Shown: piece by piece, positions 27,549 through 34,384 of the stretch
How the letters are laid out: each line of letters begins with the position of its first letter
Numbering within the stretch: the first letter of the stretch is position 1
Origin: Chlorobiaceae bacterium
Lineage (GTDB): Bacteria; Bacteroidota; Chlorobiia; Chlorobiales; Chlorobiaceae
Assembly: GCA_013334225.1 (NCBI GenBank)
Contig: JAAXXY010000009.1
Coordinates: 1-64,000, forward strand
DNA: 64,000 bases
Direction: 5' to 3'
The notes under the pieces: model-generated
Seen by the model: only the letters and a program-made list of their open reading frames with translations
Told to the model about the DNA's origin: nothing
The model's database searches: none
Position numbers and translations under genes: made by a program

Positions 27549-28288
27549 AAGTCGTAATTATTATTCCAGCAAGATTTGATTCAACACGTCTTCCCGGTAA
27601 AATGCTTGCCGATATCGAGGGCTTGCCGCTTGTTGTGCGTACCTGGCGCCAGGCTCTGCAGTCCCGACTGGCCAGCAGGGTTGTTGTTGCCACCGACATG
27701 CCGGAAATTGCCGCTGTTCTGCGGGAGAATGGAGCTGAAGTTGTCATGACCTCTTCAAGCCCCGTATGCGGTACTGAGCGGATAGCCGAAGCTGCCCGTC
27801 AGACAGGGGGCGATATTATTGTGAACCTCCAGGGGGATGAACCTCTGATCGTTCCAAATGATATCGATCTTGCCATTGAACCGCTCCTTTCGGACAATCC
27901 TCCCGACTGTACGACACTGGTTTATTCCATGCCGCCCGATGACACACTCCAGATCGATGATCCGCATGTGGTCAAGGTGGTTATGGACGTAAACGGTTAT
28001 GCCCTGTACTTTTCACGCAGTCCTATCCCGTTCAGGCGCATCGCTCTGCCGGAAACGCCGTTTTATCGTCATATCGGCTTGTATGCGTTCACTCCCCGGG
28101 TATTGGAGCAGTTTGCTGCGCTGCCGCCTTCGGCACTCGAACAGGCGGAATCACTCGAACAACTCCGTCTGCTGGAAAACGGGTTTCGGATGAAATGTAT
28201 TGTAACCAATATCGATTATCCCGGCGTCAACACCTTTGAAGAGCTGGAACTGGTTAGAAGCATCATCAAGGGCGCAAATCCTTACTGA
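27545..28288 (+). CDS. kdsB: 3-Deoxy-manno-octulosonate cytidylyltransferase
   Basis: 247 residues. KdsB activates KDO to CMP-KDO for lipopolysaccharide. Motifs: IIPARFDSTRLPGKMLADIEG (nucleotide binding), VVVATDMPEI, GTERIAEA, VNLQGDEPLI, YFSRSPIPF, and HIGLYAFTP. Overlaps dtd (4 bases) and converges on xseA, whose last 23 bases overlap the kdsB end at 28266-28288. Indicates a Gram-negative outer membrane. Confidence 0.96.
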   Translation: MKVVIIIPARFDSTRLPGKMLADIEGLPLVVRTWRQALQSRLASRVVVATDMPEIAAVLRENGAEVVMTSSSPVCGTERIAEAARQTGGDIIVNLQGDEPLIVPNDIDLAIEPLLSDNPPDCTTLVYSMPPDDTLQIDDPHVVKVVMDVNGYALYFSRSPIPFRRIALPETPFYRHIGLYAFTPRVLEQFAALPPSALEQAESLEQLRLLENGFRMKCIVTNIDYPGVNTFEELELVRSIIKGANPY

Positions 28289-29474
28289 TGACCGCCGGAA
28301 GCGAACCGTCATGGAAGAGAAGGTCGACCGGGTCGGAGGGGTTCACCTGTTTTGATCCGGTTATGAACCTTCCCTCTTTTTTTACCAGCACATAACCTCT
28401 TTCGAGCGTTTTCCGGTAATCGAGCAGAGCAAGCTGCTGTGTTACCGAAGCATAGTGCTGCGCCGTCCGGCTGAACAAGGTTCCCACACTTCTTGACATT
28501 AGTTCGGCGAGCGAATCGATACGGTCATTGAACTGCTGCATCTGGAGCGGAGGGCGGTTGAACGCGTAGCTGCTGCAGATCGAATATATCTGACGTTCCG
28601 CACCGTCAAGCCTTGCCTGTACAAAGTTTTCCTGTCTCGATATGAGGGTATCGATCCCCTTGAGCAGCTGGGCGGTGTCTGGAACGGCCAGCTCAGCTGC
28701 AATGGAAGGCGTTCCGGCTCTCAGGTCGGCCACCATGTCGGCGATCGTGATGTCCGTTTCATGCCCGATTGCACTGATGACCGGTATTGAAGAGCGGTAG
28801 AGCGCATCTGCGACAAGTTCACTGTTGAATGCCTGAAGGTCTTCGAGAGAGCCGCCTCCTCTTGCGATAATGATGACATCCGGCCTGTGGCGTCTGTTTT
28901 TTGTCGCGTTGAAGTATGCGAGAGCCGCTGCGACCGATTCGGCGGCGTTCGCGCCCTGAACTTTCACCGGGCAGAGCATGAGACGCGCTGCCGGGAACCT
29001 GCGTGATAGGACGTTGCTCATATCTTCGATCACGGCACCGGTCGAGGAGGTGACAAGGCCGATGGCTTCGGGTATTGCCGGGATCGGTTTTTTCCTCTCG
29101 GTGCTGAAATAGCCTGCTTTTGAGAGTTTCAGAAGCAGTTCGGCGAAGGCCTGCTGCAGCGCACCCTGCCCGGCTTCGGCAACCGATGTGCAGATAAGCT
29201 GGTAGCGGCCCGACGGGGGGTAAATCTCAAGCCGTCCTTCGGCTATGACTTCGAGGCCGTCCTTCAGTTCGGCCTGCAGGAAGCTTGCTGTGTTTTTCCA
29301 GATCACGGCCGGTATCTGGGCGCCTTCGTCTTTCAGTGTCAGATAGATATGGCCGGAACTGTGGCGTTTGAAGTTCGATATTTCACCCTTGACCTTCACC
29401 CTTGGAAAAAGGGCTTCAAGTTCTGATTTGATCTGCAGGGTGAGTTCGCTGACCGAAAGAATTTCCGCTGCCAT
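28266..29474 (-). CDS. xseA: Exodeoxyribonuclease VII large subunit
   Basis: 402 residues of XseA. The N-terminal OB fold appears as VKGEISNFKRHSSGHIYLTLKDEGAQIPAVIW; the catalytic part includes GLVTSSTGAVIEDM, RGGGSLEDLQAFNSE, ISAIGHETDITIADMVADLRAGTPSIAAEL and the C-terminal RGYVLVKKEGRFITG. It forms exonuclease VII with XseB, which is not adjacent here. Convergent with kdsB with a 23-base overlap. Confidence 0.95.
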   Translation of the reverse strand: MAAEILSVSELTLQIKSELEALFPRVKVKGEISNFKRHSSGHIYLTLKDEGAQIPAVIWKNTASFLQAELKDGLEVIAEGRLEIYPPSGRYQLICTSVAEAGQGALQQAFAELLLKLSKAGYFSTERKKPIPAIPEAIGLVTSSTGAVIEDMSNVLSRRFPAARLMLCPVKVQGANAAESVAAALAYFNATKNRRHRPDVIIIARGGGSLEDLQAFNSELVADALYRSSIPVISAIGHETDITIADMVADLRAGTPSIAAELAVPDTAQLLKGIDTLISRQENFVQARLDGAERQIYSICSSYAFNRPPLQMQQFNDRIDSLAELMSRSVGTLFSRTAQHYASVTQQLALLDYRKTLERGYVLVKKEGRFITGSKQVNPSDPVDLLFHDGSLPAVISKDLRP

Positions 29475-29658
29475 GGCCGGTAAATGGGAATAAGTGTCTG
29501 AAAAGGTAATTCCGCCAATTTATGGACGTGCAGTATAATAAGCAAAAATGGCCGATCTTTTGTGTTGTCAGTTCGGGAGAGCATGCAGCCTCGCGGCCGG
29601 TGGTTTTAGCGGCGGAAGTGTTATATTCGTTATTTTAACCGGAAGATGCCGACTCTCC

Positions 29659-30729
29659 ATGATATCAGGTGACAAGAAAACAGCCGATGGCCTTGCCGGT
29701 GACCTTGCCTCATCGCTTGGTATCGAGTTTCCTGAAGCACAGCGTCTTCTCGATGGATTTTCGAAGGCAATGGCGGGCGAGCTTCTTTCCGCGAAGTGCA
29801 TTTCTCTCGGCGTGGCCGGTGCTTTCTGCAATACTTACATTCCTTCCGGAAAGAAAACGGATGCTGCGGGCATTGTCTACACGCCGCCCCGCAACACACT
29901 GGTTTTTCAGGAACAGCCTTCGGGCACCGACGACGCGATCCGCCTTGCCGTTTCAAGAATGGCTTTGTCCGAAGAGGAAGCGGGACGCTTCTCCAACGCC
30001 TTTCTTTCCCTGTTCGGTGACCTGGTGAAACGGAAACAGCCGTTCGGTCTGAACGGGTTAGGCTGTTTCGGTATCGAGAACGGGAAATACACCTTCTTCC
30101 CGGACCGCACTGTTGAAGAACTGCTGAACAGGGAGTATCTGAACCTTGATAAGGTTGTTCTTCCGCTGCATGACGATACCGGCACGACAACGGCCGGAAA
30201 AAAACCTGTTGCCTTTGTTTTGACTTTATTGGTGCTGGTTGCCGGAATATCGGCAGCTGTCTGGTATTACCTGCAACCGGAAATTCCGTTGCTTACCTCT
30301 GCCTCGGAAGAAGCGGCAAAGCATAACGGTCCGAAAATCGCAGTAAGAGTATCCCGGTCCGAGACTGTCCAACCCGAAAGTGTCCAGCCACCGGCAACTG
30401 CCGCTATCAAAACTGAAGAGCTTAAGGAAAGTGCGGCTGCTGATTCGGTGGTGCTTGCAAAGGGGGAATTCACCATTGTGCTCGCTACATTCCGGAAAGA
30501 GGAAACAGCCATAAATGAAAGCAGGCGTTTGCGTGCCGGAGGAATAAGCGCTTTTATCTGGCCGGCCATGGTGAATGGTGCGAAATATTACAGGCTTGCT
30601 ACAGGGAAATTCAGGACAGGCAGTGCCGCAGCAGGAGAACTGAAGGAAATGCCGGGGAATCTGGCCCGCGGCGCATGTATTCAACAGGCTATAAAAGGGG
30701 TTGTCATTCATGGGGAACAGCAGTTGTAA
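29659..30729 (+). CDS. HU-like N-domain protein with membrane segment and C-terminal SPOR domain
   Basis: 356 residues from the ATG at 29659; the longer frame upstream (from 29548) lacks the domain pattern. The N-terminal part (about 30-165) includes LGVAGAFCNTYIPSG and FGLNGLGCFGIENGKYTFFPDRTVEELLNREYLNL, resembling CCDC81-type HU-like domains found in the Bacteroidetes/Chlorobi group. A single membrane helix follows (about 182-205, VAFVLTLLVLVAGISAAVWYYL), then a linker and a C-terminal SPOR domain (about 278-350), which binds peptidoglycan with stripped stem peptides at division sites. It overlaps the bchY start by 20 bases. Confidence 0.82.
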   Translation: MISGDKKTADGLAGDLASSLGIEFPEAQRLLDGFSKAMAGELLSAKCISLGVAGAFCNTYIPSGKKTDAAGIVYTPPRNTLVFQEQPSGTDDAIRLAVSRMALSEEEAGRFSNAFLSLFGDLVKRKQPFGLNGLGCFGIENGKYTFFPDRTVEELLNREYLNLDKVVLPLHDDTGTTTAGKKPVAFVLTLLVLVAGISAAVWYYLQPEIPLLTSASEEAAKHNGPKIAVRVSRSETVQPESVQPPATAAIKTEELKESAAADSVVLAKGEFTIVLATFRKEETAINESRRLRAGGISAFIWPAMVNGAKYYRLATGKFRTGSAAAGELKEMPGNLARGACIQQAIKGVVIHGEQQL

Positions 30730-31954
30730 TTGCAAGACATTGCATCCGCAGTCGATGTGTCCCGCGTTCGGCGGGCTGAGGGTGCTCATGAGGATCGACG
30801 GCGTGCAGGTGTGCATGGCTGCCGACCAGGGCTGTCTATACGGCCTTACCTTCGTGTCGCATTTCTATGCGGCGCGCAAATCCATAATCTCTCCGGAACT
30901 CATGAACGTCCAGATTTCCGGCGGCAGCATGATAGACGACCTTCGGCGTACGATCGAGGAAATTGCGAAGGACCCGGCAGTACGGTTCATTCCCGTGGTG
31001 AGCACCTGCGTAGCCGAAACAGCCGGGATAGCCGAGGAACTGCTGCCGAAGAAGGTCGGGAATGCGGAGGTGCTGCTGGTCCGCCTTCCGGCATTCCAGA
31101 TCAGGACCCACCCTGAGGCGAAAGACGTGGCCGTTTCCACACTGATGAAGCGGTTCGGAGCGTTCGATGCCCCGAAAAAGCCGAAATCGCTTGTCGTGCT
31201 CGGCGAGATATTCCCGGTCGATGCCATGACGATCGGTGCAGTTCTGCAGAAGATCGGTGTGGAGTCCGTCATCACCCTTCCCGGCACGGCCCTCGATGAT
31301 TATATCGATGCCGGTCAGGCCGAAGCGTGCGCGGTGCTCCATCCTTTTTACGAACGCACGGTATCGCTGCTCGAAGAGAAGGGTGTGAAGATCATCAAAG
31401 GCAATCCGATCGGTGCGAACGGTACAGGGCAATGGATACGGCGTGTCGGTGAAGCGCTCGGGCTCGATCCGGGGGCGGTTGAAGCGGTTGCCGCTGAAGA
31501 AGCCGGAAAGGCTCGGGATATCATGGCCCGGTTCAGCAATGTGCATGGCAAGGTTATCGTTGCCGGGTACGAAGGCAACGAACTTCCGGTCGTCCGGCTC
31601 CTGCTCGAAGCCGGGCTTGATGTACCCTATGCATCGACCTCCATTGCAGAGACATCCCTTGGCGAGGAGGACCACAGGGTGCTTTCCATGCTCGGGACGG
31701 AGATCCGCTACCGCAAATACCTCGAGGAGGATATGGATGCGGTGGTTCGTTATGAACCCGATCTCGTGATCGGCACGACATCCCTCGACAGTTTTGCAAA
31801 GGAGCGGGGGATACCTGCCATCTACTATACGAACAACATCTCGGCCCGCCCGCTCTTCTTTGCCGCCGGAGCCGCCACCGTGCTCGGCATGGTCAGCGGC
31901 CTGCTCGCCAGGAAGGATGTGTTCCGGAAAATGAAGGAGTATTTTACCGGATAA
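30710..31954 (+). CDS. bchY: Chlorophyllide a reductase subunit Y
   Basis: About 414 residues of BchY, part of the nitrogenase-like chlorophyllide reductase (BchX,Y,Z) that reduces ring B of chlorophyllide in bacteriochlorophyll synthesis. The opening CKTLHPQSMCPAFGGLRVL and GCLYGLTFVSHFYAARKSI, then PVVSTCVAETAGIAEELL are typical of the nitrogenase-related family, with Cys residues for the Fe-S cluster between subunits. The ATG at 30710 has AAAGGGG about 10 bases upstream and overlaps the previous gene by 20 bases. No bchX or bchZ lies nearby in this window, so the subunit genes are apparently scattered. It marks the organism as phototrophic. Confidence 0.95.
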   Translation: MGNSSCNCKTLHPQSMCPAFGGLRVLMRIDGVQVCMAADQGCLYGLTFVSHFYAARKSIISPELMNVQISGGSMIDDLRRTIEEIAKDPAVRFIPVVSTCVAETAGIAEELLPKKVGNAEVLLVRLPAFQIRTHPEAKDVAVSTLMKRFGAFDAPKKPKSLVVLGEIFPVDAMTIGAVLQKIGVESVITLPGTALDDYIDAGQAEACAVLHPFYERTVSLLEEKGVKIIKGNPIGANGTGQWIRRVGEALGLDPGAVEAVAAEEAGKARDIMARFSNVHGKVIVAGYEGNELPVVRLLLEAGLDVPYASTSIAETSLGEEDHRVLSMLGTEIRYRKYLEEDMDAVVRYEPDLVIGTTSLDSFAKERGIPAIYYTNNISARPLFFAAGAATVLGMVSGLLARKDVFRKMKEYFTG

Positions 31955-31988
31955 GGTCTGCTGCCATTCTTCGACAGCAGCCGGGGTT

Positions 31989-32243
31989 TCAATTGCCTTG
32001 CGACACTGCACGTTCCAGTGCCTGGCGGATGAACCGCTGGTAAGGGATTCCCTCTCTTTCGGCTTTCTGACGGACAGCGGCGAGAAGGTCATCGGATAAC
32101 CGGATATTGATGGACCGGTCTTTCGGCTTGAACTCGAACTGGACAGGTTTTGCTCCTGAAAGGTCGTAAACGCTCAAATCTTCTTTCGAAAAAAAATTTT
32201 CGGCGTCTTCATTCGTTCTGAATGTCGGGATTTTCTTTTTCAT
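31989..32243 (-). CDS. CopG/BrnA-type antitoxin, orphan
   Basis: 84 residues: MKKKIPTFRTNEDAENFFSKEDLSVYDL then PVQFEFKPKDRSINIRLSDDLLAAVRQKAEREGIPYQRFIRQALERAV, the ribbon-helix-helix pattern of CopG-like antitoxins of the BrnT/BrnA and related pairs. These bind DNA upstream of their own operon and neutralise a ribonuclease toxin. No toxin gene sits on either side on this strand, so it is an orphan or its partner has been lost. Its start lies 233 bases from the mqsR start on the opposite strand. Confidence 0.8.
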   Translation of the reverse strand: MKKKIPTFRTNEDAENFFSKEDLSVYDLSGAKPVQFEFKPKDRSINIRLSDDLLAAVRQKAEREGIPYQRFIRQALERAVSQGN

Positions 32244-32433
32244 AGGCTATTATTTCCCTTTATTTTGCAACCGAACTGCATTTATCTGAACCTTTTATTT
32301 AAGCTGTATAAGCGATTTCATTTTTCATTGAGGAATGATTCCCTGAGTTGTTGTTTTTTTGTCGGAGAATTAAATAAAGCGTATTGACATTTTATAATTT
32401 AAGTAATTCGATGGTAGGGGTAGGCTGTATCTG

Positions 32434-32462
32434 ATCAATTTGATAAAAATATATAAATTGAT
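32434..32462. promoter_or_regulatory. Inverted repeat upstream of mqsRA, possible operator
   Basis: ATCAATTT at 32434-32441 and AAATTGAT at 32455-32462 are perfect inverted 8-mers separated by 13 bases in AT-rich sequence, ending 14 bases before the mqsR start. Toxin-antitoxin operons are commonly autorepressed through such palindromes by the antitoxin. It is not the E. coli MqsA palindrome (AACCT...AGGTT), so the match is only by position and symmetry. Confidence 0.4.
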
Positions 32463-32476
32463 TAAAATACTAAAAG

Positions 32477-32785
32477 ATGGAAAAATGGACGCCGCACTTT
32501 GATCTTCATTTGATACAGGAAATAGTATCTGACAGCAGAAGCCGTCCTTTTACCAAAACTGCCCTTGCAGGAGGTTTGGCTCTTGGTTTGACTGAGACTG
32601 AAATGCGGGAAATTGTAATGTCACTTACAAGTAAACGATTTTATAAATCAATGACATCTTACACCGATCATCAGTTATGGCAGGATGTTTATCATGGAGA
32701 GACGAATGATGGAATTCAGGTATATATTAAAATTTCTTCATACTCGGATGGCAGACCTCCGATAATCCAGTTCAAGACGAAATAG
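32477..32785 (+). CDS. mqsR: MqsR-family type II toxin (mRNA interferase)
   Basis: 102 residues. The pattern MEKWTPHFDLHLIQEIVSD then ALGLTETEMREIVMSLTSKRFYKSMTSYTDHQLWQDVYHGE and IQVYIKISSY matches E. coli MqsR, including FYKSMT.YSDH.IWQDVY, the conserved core of this RelE-fold ribosome-independent ribonuclease. Length is the same as MqsR (98). The antitoxin-type partner follows 11 bases later. As in E. coli, toxin is first in the operon. Confidence 0.93.
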   Translation: MEKWTPHFDLHLIQEIVSDSRSRPFTKTALAGGLALGLTETEMREIVMSLTSKRFYKSMTSYTDHQLWQDVYHGETNDGIQVYIKISSYSDGRPPIIQFKTK

Positions 32786-32796
32786 AAAAAGGTATT

Positions 32797-33192
32797 ATGA
32801 AATGTCCTGCGTGTGGCCATCCGGAAATGGTGGATAAAGTGCTCGATGAAACCCTGACATATGGAGGACAGTCATTGACTCTGCATCATATGCATGGGCA
32901 ATTCTGTTCTCTGTGCGGTGAAGGCATCTGGGATGAAGAGAGTTATCGCAGGTATACCGAGTCACAGGAGACTCTGGTGAGAACTGCGAAAGGCGATGTC
33001 AGTTCGGAGATCCGAAGAATCAGGAAACGCCTCAATCTGACCCAGTCGGAACTGGCACAACTGTTCGGTGTCGGAAAAGTCGCTTTTTCAAGATACGAAC
33101 GCGGGGAGTCACGCCCTCCTTCTCCGCTGGTCAAATTGCTGAGGCTTGTCGATCGGCATCCTGACCTGCTGGATGAGATGAAGGCTTCTTAA
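32797..33192 (+). CDS. mqsA: MqsA-family antitoxin (zinc N-domain, HTH C-domain)
   Basis: 131 residues. The N-terminal domain has CPACGH and FCSLCGEGIW, four Cys for one zinc, and the C-terminal domain is an XRE-type HTH (LNLTQSELAQLFGVGKVAFSRYERGESRPPSPLVKLLRLVDRHPDLLDEMK), as in MqsA. The C-terminal half represses the mqsRA operon, and the N-terminal half neutralises MqsR. It follows mqsR by 11 bases, and together they form a type II toxin-antitoxin pair. Confidence 0.94.
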   Translation: MKCPACGHPEMVDKVLDETLTYGGQSLTLHHMHGQFCSLCGEGIWDEESYRRYTESQETLVRTAKGDVSSEIRRIRKRLNLTQSELAQLFGVGKVAFSRYERGESRPPSPLVKLLRLVDRHPDLLDEMKAS

Positions 33193-33260
33193 TCCAGTCT
33201 TGACAGCAGGGAATTATTGCTGCGGCAACTACAGGTCGCAGATGGGTATAAGATATTTCC

Positions 33261-33357
33261 TGTCATCCTGAGCGACGCATAGCGTAGTGAAGGATCTGTT
33301 TTCCTGTTCAGAAAATGGTTATGGATTCGCCCGACTGAATCGGCATCAGAAAGACAA
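33261..33357. repeat. Dispersed repeat, copy B
   Basis: TGTCATCCTGAGCGACGCATAG at 33261 and a GGATTCG...CATCAGAAAGACAA end at 33333-33357 resemble the ends of the repeat at 24491-24590: both have GTCATyCyG...AGCGTAGTGAAGGATC on the left and GGATTC...GACAA on the right. Middle sequences differ. Low coding sense. This is probably a member of a genome-dispersed family. Confidence 0.5.
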
Positions 33358-33400
33358 TTTGCCATGAACCGGATTAATATCTGTAATCGCCGAAGTAATA

Positions 33401-33434
33401 AACAGAAAAAGCCGGGGGTTCCGGCTTCTCTGTT
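33401..33434 (-). terminator. Rho-independent terminator after frr
   Basis: AACAGA and AAGCCGG arms (33401-33406, 33409-33415) pair with CCGGCTT and TCTGTT (33421-33427, 33429-33434). Read on the minus strand the stem is followed by TTTATTA. It lies just downstream of frr (stop at 33460). Confidence 0.75.
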
Positions 33435-33459
33435 GTGTGTGTGGTTGTGAAGCGGTTGC

Positions 33460-34020
33460 TTACACTTCCATGATCTCTTTTTCCTTCTGGACGATCAGGT
33501 CGTTCAGCTGCTTCTCGAATTTATGCAGGAGCTCGTCGGCATCCTTTTTGCCGCGGTTCTTCTCATCTTCGCTTACGACCTTCTCCTTTTCGAGCTTTTC
33601 GATCTCATGGATCATGTCGCGGCGAAGGTTGCGGAGCGATACCTTCGAGTCCTCGCCGAATTTTTTCGTGAGCTTCACGAACTCTTTCCGGCGCTCTTCG
33701 GTAAGCGGTGGTATGCTGATCCTGACGTTCTGTCCGTCAGCGGTCGGGTTGAGGCCGAGGTTTGCATCGCGGATAGCGCGCTCGACGGGACCGACCATGG
33801 ATTTGTCCCAGACCTGGACGACAAGGGTGTGCACATCGAGCACGCCCACGTTTCCGACCTGTTTCAGCGGCATCTGCTGGCCGTAAGCTTCCACTTTCAC
33901 GCGGTCGAGCAGTGCCGTCGTGGCTTTTCCCGTCCTGACCGAAGCGATTTCATGCTGAAACGCCTCGATGGTTTTTTTCATTCTGGGCTCGAATTTCTGA
34001 TGAACATCCCTGACACTCAT
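33460..34020 (-). CDS. frr: Ribosome recycling factor
   Basis: 186 residues, the normal length of RRF. Together with EF-G it splits post-termination ribosomes. Family pattern: FEPRMKKTIEAFQHEIASVRTGKATTALLDRVKVEAYGQ, with QVGNVGVLDVHTLVVQVWDKS, VERAIRDANLGLNPTADGQNVRISIPPLTEERRKEFVKLTKK and LRNLRRDMIHEIEKLEKE. rpmE lies upstream on the same strand, 40 bases away. A terminator follows. Confidence 0.97.
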   Translation of the reverse strand: MSVRDVHQKFEPRMKKTIEAFQHEIASVRTGKATTALLDRVKVEAYGQQMPLKQVGNVGVLDVHTLVVQVWDKSMVGPVERAIRDANLGLNPTADGQNVRISIPPLTEERRKEFVKLTKKFGEDSKVSLRNLRRDMIHEIEKLEKEKVVSEDEKNRGKKDADELLHKFEKQLNDLIVQKEKEIMEV

Positions 34021-34060
34021 GGTTGTTGTAAATGAGGTTGGCTGTTATGTGTCCGTTCCG

Positions 34061-34285
34061 TTATTTCGCGGCTTTGGCCTGTGCCGATTTGGCGAAACGC
34101 TTGTTGAAGCGATCTACACGGCCGGCGGTATCGAGAATAGTCTGCTTTCCTGTGTAGAATGGATGACAGTTGTTGCAGATATCGACCTTGATGGTCGGCC
34201 TGGTTGAACGGGTTTCGAATGCGTTGCCGCAGTTTGCGCAGTTCACCGTAACGGGTTTATACTTCGGATGAATATCTGGTTTCAT
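34061..34285 (-). CDS. rpmE: Ribosomal protein L31 (zinc type)
   Basis: 74 residues. It begins [16 protein letters not shown] and has the Cys pairs CANC and [12 protein letters not shown] that bind zinc in the type with C residues. The family is normally about 70 residues. It lies next to frr on the same strand. The zinc-free paralogue (YkgM type) is not seen here. Confidence 0.95.
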   Translation of the reverse strand: MKPDIHPKYKPVTVNCANCGNAFETRSTRPTIKVDICNNCHPFYTGKQTILDTAGRVDRFNKRFAKSAQAKAAK

Positions 34286-34384
34286 GACTTTCGTTGACTT
34301 TGTCGTAGAATAAATGATATGACCGGCATTAAATTGTAAAGGTGCAAATATACGAGAAATTACATCCAGTTACAACCAATTATT

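Noticed and set aside
30836..32092. Minus-strand frame of 418 codons opposite bchY
   Set aside because: The plus-strand product is a clear BchY; the long open reverse frame results from codon bias in a GC-rich gene.
32384..32398. TTGACA followed by TATAAT upstream of mqsR
   Set aside because: The two hexamers are only a few bases apart, too close to act as one promoter, and a matching -10 at the right distance from TTGACA is weak.
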